From Actinomycetes bacterium (GTDB taxonomy: Bacteria; Actinomycetota; Acidimicrobiia; Acidimicrobiales; Palsa-688): 15,791 nucleotides of DNA. A model generated the notes under the pieces. That model was not told the DNA's origin. It saw only the letters and a program-made list of their open reading frames with translations, and did no database searches. A program made the position numbers and the translations under genes. The stretch lies in NCBI GenBank assembly GCA_021798075.1, contig JAJZYO010000004.1, forward strand, positions 1 through 15,791, read 5' to 3'. The stretch's first letter is position 1. Each line of letters starts with the position of its first letter. Below, in pieces: positions 1-6,012 of this stretch.

Positions 1-489
1 GAGGAGCGCCCGCTCGGCGTCTGCCTCCTCGATGGCGTCCAGGCGCAGGTGCCAGCCCTCCCCCATGGGCACGGGGACGGCGCGCAGTCCCGCCAGGAGC
101 GCCCCCATCTCGTAGGTGGGGTAGGCAAGCTCGGGGAACAAGACGGTGTCGCGCGAGGGGTCACGGAGGTGGAGCCAGGCGGGGAGGCCGGCGACGAGTT
201 CCTTGGTGCCTATGCAGAGTGCCACCTGTTCCGGGGCGACCTCCACGTCCAGGCGCCGCCCGAACCACTCGGCCACCGCCCGCCGGGCCGTGAGAGAACC
301 TCGCGACGTGGGGTACCCGCGTGTCGCCCCGCCTTCGTCAGCCGACCCGAGGACCTCCAGCACCGCCGGGCTGGGCGGGTCGCAGGGGTTGCCCACCGAC
401 AAGTCGACCGCCCCGCCCTCGAGGGAGGCGGCCTTTTCCCGGAGAGGGTCGAGCCTCTCGTATGGGTACTTGGGGGGTCGGAAGCTCAT
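1..489 (-). CDS. dapC: Succinyldiaminopimelate aminotransferase, DapC type (N-terminal part; 3' end lies beyond the window)
   Basis: Reading from an ATG at 489 the frame stays open to the window edge, giving 163 residues of a fold-type I, PLP-dependent aminotransferase. The actinobacterial DapC signature is visible: a DLSVGNPCDPPSP segment near residue 30, a GYPTSRGS segment near 57, then GTKELVAGLP and FPELAYPTYEMGALLAG, which match the GSKELVAWLP and PELAYPTYEVGA segments I recall from this family. The PLP lysine would lie in the missing C-terminal part. The enzyme would transfer an amino group to N-succinyl-2-amino-6-oxopimelate in cytosolic diaminopimelate/lysine synthesis. The start ATG overlaps the hflX stop (ATGA, 486-489), implying translational coupling, and dapF of the same pathway is one gene away. 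Another class I/II aminotransferase specificity is possible but less likely in this context. Confidence 0.8.
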   Translation of the reverse strand, partial: MSFRPPKYPYERLDPLREKAASLEGGAVDLSVGNPCDPPSPAVLEVLGSADEGGATRGYPTSRGSLTARRAVAEWFGRRLDVEVAPEQVALCIGTKELVAGLPAWLHLRDPSRDTVLFPELAYPTYEMGALLAGLRAVPVPMGEGWHLRLDAIEEADAERALL

Positions 490-1763
490 CGGCGCAGATA
501 GGGCTCGAAATGCGAAACGGCGGACGCCGGTAGCGTAGCCCTCACCACGGTGGCGCCGTCGGCTTGTTCGCTCGAGAGGACCTCGCCTTCGCGATGGAGC
601 GCCGCCAGCACGTCGCCCCGGTCGTAGGGCACGGACAGCTCGACCACCCGGTTGGCCCGCCGAAGGCGCTCGGCCATGGCGCCGAGCAGCTCGGCCATGC
701 CCTGGCCCCGCGCGGCCGAGACCACGACCGAACCGGGGTACCTTCCGGAGAGCTCGGCTGCCTTCCCCGGCGCCAGGTCGGCCTTGTTGAACACCAGCAG
801 CTCGGGCACGTCCGCGGCGCCGATCTCGGCCAGCACGGTGCGGACGGCGTCGAGCTGGGCCTCGGGTTGGGGCGCCGCCGAGTCGACCACGTGCAGGAGC
901 AGGTCGGCCTCGTCCACCACCTCCAGGGTGCTGTGGAACGCCTCGACGAGCTGGTGGGGGAGCTTGCGGACGAACCCGACCGTGTCGGAGACGAGCACGG
1001 GCTCCCCGCCCGGCAGTGCGAGCCGTCGCGTCCGGGGGTCGAGGGTGGCAAAGAGCCTCTCGTCTGCCACCACGCCCGCCCCGGTCAGGGCGTTCAGCAG
1101 GGTCGACTTGCCTGCATTGGTGTAGCCCACGATCGACACCGAAACGAGACGGCTCCGCCGGCGCCCCTTGCGCTGGAGCCGCCTACGCCTTTCCAGCTGG
1201 GCGAGCTCGGCTTCCAGCTTGTGGGCGCGGCGCACCAGGCGCCGGCGGTCGACCTCGAGCTGGGTCTCGCCGGGGCCACGGGTGCCGATGCGCCCGGCCT
1301 GCTGGGAGAGCGCTGTGCCCCGCCCCCGCAAACGGGGCAGCCGGTAGCGCAGCTGTGCCAGCTCGACCTGCGCCTTGCCCTCCTCGGTGGTGGCGTTCTG
1401 GGCGAAGATGTCGAGGATCACCGCGGTGCGGTCGATGGCGGTGCGCCCCAGGATCTTCTCCAGGTTGCGTGACTGCGCCGGTGAGAGCTCGTCGTCGAAG
1501 ACCACGGTGTCGGCGTCCACCTCGTCGGAGACCTCCCGGAGCTCCTTGGCCTTGCCCCGGCCGATATAGGTGGCGGGGTCCGGCTCCTCGCGGCGCTGGT
1601 GGACCCGGCCCACCACGTCGGCGCCGGCCGTCGCCACGAGGAGGGCCAGCTCGTCGAGGTGGCGCTCGGTCTCGACGGCAGGAGGCGCCCCGTCGCTCGG
1701 GCCGGGGACAGTCACGCCGACGAGCACGATCTTCTCTCTGAAAGTGCGCTCTATGAGGCTCAC
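486..1763 (-). CDS. hflX: GTPase HflX
   Basis: Ribosome-associated GTPase of the Obg-HflX group; family members split or rescue stalled ribosomes. The 425-residue product has the HflX N-terminal domain (about 1-205, with GRGKAKEL near 68 and GETQLE near 165), then the G domain: G1 GYTNAGKS at 213-220, G3 DTVGF at 260-264, G4 NKAD at 326-329 and G5 SA near 349. A C-terminal domain of about 60 residues follows. I chose the GTG at 1763 because it opens the family-like sequence, overlaps the dapF stop (GTGA) and has an AAGGGGAC ribosome-binding site 5-12 nt upstream. The frame is open a further 46 codons upstream to 1901, but those residues are low-complexity Gly/Arg read in the dapF antisense-like register and are unlikely to be translated. 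The gene lies between dapF and dapC with overlapping ends on both sides. Confidence 0.95.
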   Translation of the reverse strand: MSLIERTFREKIVLVGVTVPGPSDGAPPAVETERHLDELALLVATAGADVVGRVHQRREEPDPATYIGRGKAKELREVSDEVDADTVVFDDELSPAQSRNLEKILGRTAIDRTAVILDIFAQNATTEEGKAQVELAQLRYRLPRLRGRGTALSQQAGRIGTRGPGETQLEVDRRRLVRRAHKLEAELAQLERRRRLQRKGRRRSRLVSVSIVGYTNAGKSTLLNALTGAGVVADERLFATLDPRTRRLALPGGEPVLVSDTVGFVRKLPHQLVEAFHSTLEVVDEADLLLHVVDSAAPQPEAQLDAVRTVLAEIGAADVPELLVFNKADLAPGKAAELSGRYPGSVVVSAARGQGMAELLGAMAERLRRANRVVELSVPYDRGDVLAALHREGEVLSSEQADGATVVRATLPASAVSHFEPYLRR

Positions 1764-2617
1764 GGCACGTCCCCTTCCAGTATGCAGCGGCCCACCCGCC
1801 GGCTCGGCCCCGTGAGGACCGCGACGCCGTCGTCGCGGAGCTCCACCTCCACGTCGCCCCCCGGCTGGTGGACCGTGACCTTGGTGCCCACTCTCCCCCA
1901 AAAGCGCAGCGCCGCGGCGGCGGCCACGGACCCGGTCCCGCAGGCCAGGGTCTCGCCCACTCCCCGTTCGAAGACCCGCATGGTGAGCTCGTCGCGGCCC
2001 GGGCCGAGCGCCACGAACTCCACGTTGAGCCCCCCGCTCGCCTTCCCGAGCTCGCTCGACAGCTCGGCCCCGAGGGAGGCCACGTCCAGCTTCGCGGGGT
2101 CGGGGCCGAGCACGACCAGGTGGGGGTTGCCCACGTCCACGAAGACCTGGCCGTTGCCGACGTTGCAGGCGTGCGGCTCACCCCGCACCTCGGGCTGCCC
2201 CATCTCCGTGCTCGCCCACATCCAGCCCCGCTTCAGCTGGTGGACCCGCACCTCGCGCCGGCCCGCCGGGGTCGAAACGCCGAAGCTGTCCCCCGGGCCG
2301 GCAGCCACCGCGCCGGCGTCGATCGCTGCGTGGGCGAGGCAACGCAAGCCGTTGCCGCTCATCTCGGCCTCGCTCCCGTCGGCGTTGCGCAGCTCGAAGC
2401 TCATCCTCACCTCACCGGCCTCTCGCCCGCCCCGCGCCCCGCCGCCCGCCGGCCCGGCCCGCAACAAGCCGTCCGCGCCGAAGCCACGATGGCGGTCACA
2501 GGCCGCCCGGGCCAGTGCGACGGTCAACTTGGACCGGCCTTCTCGGTCCACGAGGACCAAGAAGTCGTTGCCGAGGGCCTCGTACTTGTCCAGCACCAAC
2601 CGGTTCTCGTCGGGCAC
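1760..2617 (-). CDS. dapF: Diaminopimelate epimerase
   Basis: Cofactor-independent epimerase converting LL- to meso-diaminopimelate for lysine and peptidoglycan. The 285-residue product shows the N-terminal ALGNDFLV segment at 14-21 and the two catalytic cysteines in their expected contexts: C93 in SGNGLRCLAHAA and C226 in LACGTGSVA. GNPHLV (163-168) also fits the family. Length is normal. The start is GTG at 2617, preceded by GAGGTAAGG about 6 nt upstream; no closer start would keep the conserved N-terminus. It begins 16 nt after the miaA stop and its TGA overlaps the hflX GTG. A Gly/Arg-rich stretch at about residues 54-69 is a modest lineage-specific loop. Confidence 0.96.
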   Translation of the reverse strand: MPDENRLVLDKYEALGNDFLVLVDREGRSKLTVALARAACDRHRGFGADGLLRAGPAGGGARGGREAGEVRMSFELRNADGSEAEMSGNGLRCLAHAAIDAGAVAAGPGDSFGVSTPAGRREVRVHQLKRGWMWASTEMGQPEVRGEPHACNVGNGQVFVDVGNPHLVVLGPDPAKLDVASLGAELSSELGKASGGLNVEFVALGPGRDELTMRVFERGVGETLACGTGSVAAAAALRFWGRVGTKVTVHQPGGDVEVELRDDGVAVLTGPSRRVGRCILEGDVP

Positions 2618-2633
2618 TAGCGCCTTACCTCAA

Positions 2634-3572
2634 TCACAATTCCAGTCTCCCAGCAGCTCCAGTTTCCCAGCAGCTCCAGTTTCCCAGCAGGGCCGGCAGT
2701 ACTGCCAATGGGTTTTCCGCCGCCCCGAACCAGCGCACTCTCGGGTCGCGCCGCCACCACATGCGCTGGCGGCGGGCGAACTGGCGGGTCCGGCGGAGCG
2801 CCGCGCCGAGCGCCTCACCGAGGGGCACGCCGCCCTCGACGTGGGCGAGGAGCTCCCGGTAACCGAGGGCCTGGCGGGCCGTGCGGGAGAGCCCCTCGGC
2901 CCCGGCGGCCAAAGCCCGCACCTCCTCGACGAAACCAGCGCCCACCATGGCTTCGAGGCGCCGGGCAAGGCGGGCCGCCACCACGGCGCGGGGCAGCCAC
3001 ACGCCGGCGAGCGACCAGCTGGTGGGCGGGAAGGCCCCCACGCCCGGCCCGTAGGAGGAGAACGGCCGCCCGCTCCCCAAGCCCACCTCGAGCGCCCGGA
3101 CCACCCGGCGGCGGTTCCCGGGGTCGATCTTGGCCGCGGCGGCGGGGTCGAGCCGGGACAGGCGCCGGTAGAGCTCGGGTGTGGGATCATTTTCGAGCGC
3201 CTCGCTCACGGCGGGAAAGCGCCCCGGCACGTCGAAACCGTCCACCAAGGCGTGGACGTAGAGGCCCGTCCCGCCGACGAGGAGCGGGCGGTGGCCCCTC
3301 GCTTCGACCCCGCGCACGGCCTCCGTGGCCTCCTTCACGAAGCGGGCTACGTCCCAGTCCTCCCCCGGGCTGGCGACGTCCAGCAAGTGGTGGGGCACCC
3401 CGCGCCGCTCGGCGGGGCCGGGTTTGGCCGTACCGATGTCCATCCCGCGGTAAACCTGCATGGAGTCGGCGCTAACGATCTCTATGCCGCCCAAACGAAG
3501 GGCAATCTCTACTGCCAGCGCCGATTTTCCGCTCGCGGTCGGCCCGACGAGGGCGAGCCGCGGTGGGCTCAC
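2634..3572 (-). CDS. miaA: tRNA dimethylallyltransferase
   Basis: Adds dimethylallyl from DMAPP to N6 of A37 in tRNAs reading UNN codons; its product is the substrate of MiaB, encoded just upstream. The 312-residue protein has the P-loop GPTASGKS at 10-17, the DSMQVYRGMDIGTAKP element at 36-51 (its Asp is the general base in the family) and GGTGLYV at 100-106; RRQRMWWRRDPRVRW near the C-terminus is also typical. The GTG at 3572 was chosen because it opens directly on the conserved LALVGPTASGK strand and lies 2 nt after the miaB stop. An in-frame start at 3752 would add 60 non-family residues inside miaB. The last about 16 residues are encoded by a 17-bp tandem repeat and look like a recent tail. 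Confidence 0.95.
   Translation of the reverse strand: MSPPRLALVGPTASGKSALAVEIALRLGGIEIVSADSMQVYRGMDIGTAKPGPAERRGVPHHLLDVASPGEDWDVARFVKEATEAVRGVEARGHRPLLVGGTGLYVHALVDGFDVPGRFPAVSEALENDPTPELYRRLSRLDPAAAAKIDPGNRRRVVRALEVGLGSGRPFSSYGPGVGAFPPTSWSLAGVWLPRAVVAARLARRLEAMVGAGFVEEVRALAAGAEGLSRTARQALGYRELLAHVEGGVPLGEALGAALRRTRQFARRQRMWWRRDPRVRWFGAAENPLAVLPALLGNWSCWETGAAGRLEL
2642..2690. repeat. 17-bp tandem repeat, about 2.9 copies, at the 3' end of miaA
   Basis: Unit CCAGTTTCCCAGCAGCT on the plus strand at 2642-2658 (one mismatch), 2659-2675 and 2676-2690 (partial). Because 17 is not a multiple of 3, each copy is read in a different frame of miaA, giving three unrelated peptide pieces before the stop at 2634-2636. 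This is seen directly; replication slippage as the cause is inference. Confidence 0.9.
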
Positions 3573-3574
3573 GC

Positions 3575-5122
3575 TCAGTTGGCCGCCACCGGTATCAAGT
3601 TGCGGTGCCTGGGCTCGGCCACCACGCGTACCAATTTCCCTTTGAGGAAATGGGGAGCGGCTTGGGTGACCAACGCTTCTACCACCGCGCCGGCCCGCAG
3701 CCCCTCGCCCTCCATGTGCACGAGCTTGTTCTGGCGCGTCCGGCCGGACCAAGCCGGGCCTTTTTTGGACTTCCCCTCGACCAGTACTTCCTCGGTGCGG
3801 CCGACGCGCGCCTCGTGCGCCCGCAGGGCACTGCGCTCGACGACCCGCCGCAGGCGCTCGAAGCGCTCGGCGCTAACTTCCGCCGGCACGAAGCGGTCCT
3901 CCCACGCTGCCGCCTCCGTGCCGGGCCGGGGCGAGAAAATGAACGTGTAGGCGCTGTCGTAGCGAGCCTCGGCCGCCACCTCCAAGGTCTTTACGAAGTC
4001 CTCTTCGGTCTCGCCGGGGAAACCGACGATTATGTCTGTCGTGACGGCCAGGTCGGGGACCCCCTCCCGGGCCGCCCGCAACCTCTCCAGGTAGCGCTCG
4101 GCCGTGTAACCCCGCCTCATCGAGGCGAGCACCCGGTCACTTCCGGACTGGAGCGGCAAGTGGAGATGGGGGCAAACGGCCTTTTCGGTGGCCATGGCTT
4201 CGATCGTCTCGGGGCGGAGGTCCTTTGGGTGCGGGCTCGTGAAACGGACGCGCTCGATGCCCTCGATGCGTGCCACGGCGCGGAGCAGGTCGGCGAAAAG
4301 TGGCCTCGCACGGGGGCGATCGGCGCTCGCCCACTCCTTACCAGTGAGGTGCTCGTAACCACGCCAGTCGGGCAGCCGGCGGGCCGCCAGCGCGAGATCT
4401 CGCCCGTAGGAGTTGACGTTCTGCCCGAGCAGGGTTACCTCCAGGGTCCCGCCGGCGGCGAGCTGGCGCACTTCCTCGACCACTTCGAAGAAGGGCCGGC
4501 TCAGCTCCTTCCCCCGTACCGACGGCACGATGCAAAAGGCGCAGCGGTTGTCGCAGCCAACCTGGATCGTCACCCAGGCCGCGAAGGGGAGCTCGCGCCG
4601 CACCGGGAGCGCCGAGGGGAACTCGGCCTGGTCGGTCTCGGCAGCTTCGAGGATCTCCACCACCGGCCCCTGTCCCCGGGCCTGCTCGAGCAGGGCGGCC
4701 GCGTGGCCCACGTTGTGGGTCCCGAAGACGGCGTCGACCCAGGGGGCGCGCTCGACGATCTTTTCCCTGTCTTTTTGGGCGAGGCAGCCACCCACCGCGA
4801 TCTGCATGCCCGGCCGGCGCTGTTTCATGGCGCGCAGCTGCCCGAGGTTGCCGTAGAGGCGGTTGTCGGCGTTCTCCCGGATGCAGCAGGTGTTGAAGAC
4901 GACCACGTCGGCCTCCTCGAGCGCGCTGGCCGGCACCATGCCCTCGCTCTCCAGGAGGCCGGCCAAGCGCTCCGAATCGTGCTCGTTCATCTGGCAGCCG
5001 AAGGTGCGCACGAAATAACGGCGCGGACCGGCCGGCACCGCCGGGCGTTCGTCAATTCGAGGGACCACGCGAACGAGCTTAAGCTCGCCGGCGCCCGGAC
5101 CGGGCGTACACCCACGGGCCAC
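3575..5122 (-). CDS. miaB: tRNA-2-methylthio-N6-dimethylallyladenosine synthase
   Basis: Radical-SAM methylthiotransferase acting on i6A37 made by MiaA. All six cluster cysteines are present. The N-terminal UPF0004 domain has C43 in FGCQMNEHDSE, C79 in FNTCCIRENA and C113 in VGGCLAQ. The radical-SAM domain has C190, C194 and C197 in CDNRCAFCIVP. A C-terminal TRAM-type domain follows (about 440-515), with GEGLRAGAVVEALVTQA. The 515-residue length includes an N-terminal extension of about 35 residues. GTG at 5122 is the most upstream start before an in-frame TAG (5189-5191), with a GGGGTGG sequence just upstream. GTG at 5068 or about 5038 would give a more typical N-terminus, so the start is uncertain. 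It is the first gene of the minus-strand operon; the 11-bp repeats lie immediately upstream. Confidence 0.95.
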   Translation of the reverse strand: MARGCTPGPGAGELKLVRVVPRIDERPAVPAGPRRYFVRTFGCQMNEHDSERLAGLLESEGMVPASALEEADVVVFNTCCIRENADNRLYGNLGQLRAMKQRRPGMQIAVGGCLAQKDREKIVERAPWVDAVFGTHNVGHAAALLEQARGQGPVVEILEAAETDQAEFPSALPVRRELPFAAWVTIQVGCDNRCAFCIVPSVRGKELSRPFFEVVEEVRQLAAGGTLEVTLLGQNVNSYGRDLALAARRLPDWRGYEHLTGKEWASADRPRARPLFADLLRAVARIEGIERVRFTSPHPKDLRPETIEAMATEKAVCPHLHLPLQSGSDRVLASMRRGYTAERYLERLRAAREGVPDLAVTTDIIVGFPGETEEDFVKTLEVAAEARYDSAYTFIFSPRPGTEAAAWEDRFVPAEVSAERFERLRRVVERSALRAHEARVGRTEEVLVEGKSKKGPAWSGRTRQNKLVHMEGEGLRAGAVVEALVTQAAPHFLKGKLVRVVAEPRHRNLIPVAAN

Positions 5123-5130
5123 GGCCCACC

Positions 5131-5181
5131 CCAGGCAGGTACCAGGCAGGTTCAGGGCAGGTACAGGGCAGGTACAGGGCC
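5131..5181. repeat. 11-bp tandem repeat, about 4 copies, between miaB and thpR
   Basis: Plus-strand units GGTACCAGGCA (5138-5148), GGTTCAGGGCA (5149-5159), GGTACAGGGCA (5160-5170) and GGTACAGGGCC (5171-5181), with a partial CCAGGCA before them (5131-5137). They occupy the space between the divergent miaB and thpR starts. The spacing is close to one helical turn, so a protein binding each unit would sit on one DNA face; simple slippage is the alternative. The nearby 5204-5220 segment could form a CCGCT/AGCGG hairpin. I see no convincing promoter hexamers for either gene. Confidence 0.85.
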
Positions 5182-5275
5182 AGGTGAGCTAGGATCCAAT
5201 TAGCCGCTTCGGTTGAGCGGGCCCCCGCCAGCCTGCTCCCGGAGCGGCCTTGGTTTGGCTAGCGTTCCTTACCAG

Positions 5276-5806
5276 GTGCGCTATTTTGTCGCCGTTTGGC
5301 CGACCGAAGAGGTTTTGGACGCGCTGGGCGCCCTGCCTCGGCCGGAGTTCGACGGCGCCCGCTGGTCGACGAGGGACCAGTGGCACGTGACCCTCCGCTT
5401 CTTCGGGGAGCTCGATCAGGCGGGCGTCGCCAGGGCCTCCCGAGCCCTCGCCAAGGCGGCCGCCCACCTGAGCGGCCCCCTCGAGGCACGGGGCGGGCCT
5501 TCCACGCGCTTCATGGGGCCGGGGCTCATCATCTGGCCGGTCGAAGGCCTCGCCGAAGCCGCCCGCACCGTCGAGCGGGTGACCGCGAAGATCGGCAAGC
5601 CCCCGCCCTCCCGGGCCTTCCGCGGGCACTTGACCGTGGCGCGCGCCCGAGGCGAAGCGGACCTGCGCCAAGCCGGCCAACTGCTCGCCCCCCTGGAGAT
5701 GTCCTGGGAAGCGGGTTCGCTGTCGTTGGTCAGGAGCGAGCTCCACCCCAAACGGGGCCAGGTACACCGAGGTCGCGGTCTTCCCCCTCGGGCGCCAGGC
5801 GCCTGA
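5276..5806 (+). CDS. thpR: RNA 2',3'-cyclic phosphodiesterase (2H family), with apparent +1 frameshift near the 3' end
   Basis: Member of the 2H phosphoesterase superfamily (LigT/ThpR), which hydrolyses 2',3'-cyclic phosphate RNA ends to 2'-phosphates. Both catalytic HxTx motifs are visible: HVTL in WHVTLRFFGELD and HLTV in RGHLTVARAR. GTG at 5276 gives the usual RYFVAVWPTEE N-terminus; a TTG at 5255 has a GGAG upstream, and the frame extends to a TTG at 5213, so the start is uncertain. After SELHPK (ending at 5752) the current frame reads RGQVHRGRGLPPRAPGA, unlike the family. The frame one base to the right reads RYTEVAVFPLG from 5760, exactly the expected final strand, then stops at 5820-5822. 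One extra G in the run at 5754-5757 explains this. Both catalytic motifs are unaffected. Confidence 0.85.
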   Translation: MRYFVAVWPTEEVLDALGALPRPEFDGARWSTRDQWHVTLRFFGELDQAGVARASRALAKAAAHLSGPLEARGGPSTRFMGPGLIIWPVEGLAEAARTVERVTAKIGKPPPSRAFRGHLTVARARGEADLRQAGQLLAPLEMSWEAGSLSLVRSELHPKRGQVHRGRGLPPRAPGA

Positions 5807-5841
5807 GCGCCAGCTCCGGTAAGAGCCGCGGCATCCACCAC

Positions 5842-5855
5842 CGAACTTGTGTTTG
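5842..5855. promoter_or_regulatory. Candidate LexA (SOS) box upstream of recA
   Basis: CGAACTTGTGTTTG fits the Gram-positive/actinobacterial LexA operator GAAC-N4-GTTC with a single mismatch (final T instead of C). It overlaps the -35 hexamer of the best promoter candidate for recA, where a repressor would block RNA polymerase. This is motif reading only; no lexA gene is in the window. Confidence 0.6.
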
Positions 5856-5881
5856 CCGCTAGGCTCGGGGTGAGTTACACT
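5853..5881 (+). promoter_or_regulatory. Candidate recA promoter
   Basis: TTGCCG (5853-5858), a 17-bp spacer and TACACT (5876-5881) make a good sigma70-type promoter. Transcription would begin near 5888, leaving a leader of about 125 nt before recA. The -35 element overlaps the candidate LexA box, supporting SOS control. Confidence 0.5.
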
Positions 5882-5918
5882 TATGAAGTTCGTACTCGAC
5901 CAGCCCAGAAGGTACCCG

Positions 5919-5951
5919 CCACCCGCCGGCCCCGGCCACCCGCCGGCCCCG
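5919..5951. repeat. 17-bp direct repeat in the recA leader
   Basis: CCACCCGCCGGCCCCGG at 5919-5935 is followed directly by the same unit, lacking its last base, at 5936-5951. It lies in the presumed 5' untranslated region of recA. The GC-rich units could fold with the flanking GGCGAG/GGTGG sequence. No function is evident. Confidence 0.75.
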
Positions 5952-6012
5952 CCGGCGAGTGGTGGTCACACCCCCTTCGTAGTGTTGCCCGCAGCCAAAC
6001 AACCACACTGAA

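Noticed and set aside
1764..1901. Longer HflX start at 1901
   Set aside because: The added 46 residues lie inside dapF, are Gly/Arg low complexity and unlike the family; GTG 1763 has a ribosome-binding site and overlaps the dapF stop.
3573..3752. Longer MiaA start at 3752
   Set aside because: It would add 60 residues within miaB before the P-loop strand, which normally starts the protein.
1599..3950. 783-residue open frame on the plus strand across hflX, dapF and miaA
   Set aside because: It is antisense to three well-supported genes, has low-complexity Pro/Arg/Ser composition and no recognisable domain; long antisense frames are expected at this GC content. The same applies to 3563-5203 (+), 8831-10198 (+), 9048-10478 (-), 7315-8226 (-) and 13270-15402 (-).
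5847..5865. PafBC/RecA-NDp-like promoter (TTGTGTTTG followed by TAGGCT)
   Set aside because: Spacing is 4 nt instead of the 8 expected and the first element is only a partial match.
5883..6011. 42-codon Pro-rich ORF (ATG 5883 to TGA 6009-6011) ending one base before the recA ATG, resembling a leader peptide
   Set aside because: Its ATG would lie upstream of the transcription start predicted from the TTGCCG/TACACT promoter, it has no ribosome-binding site, and much of it is the 17-bp GC-rich repeat. Retained only as a curiosity.
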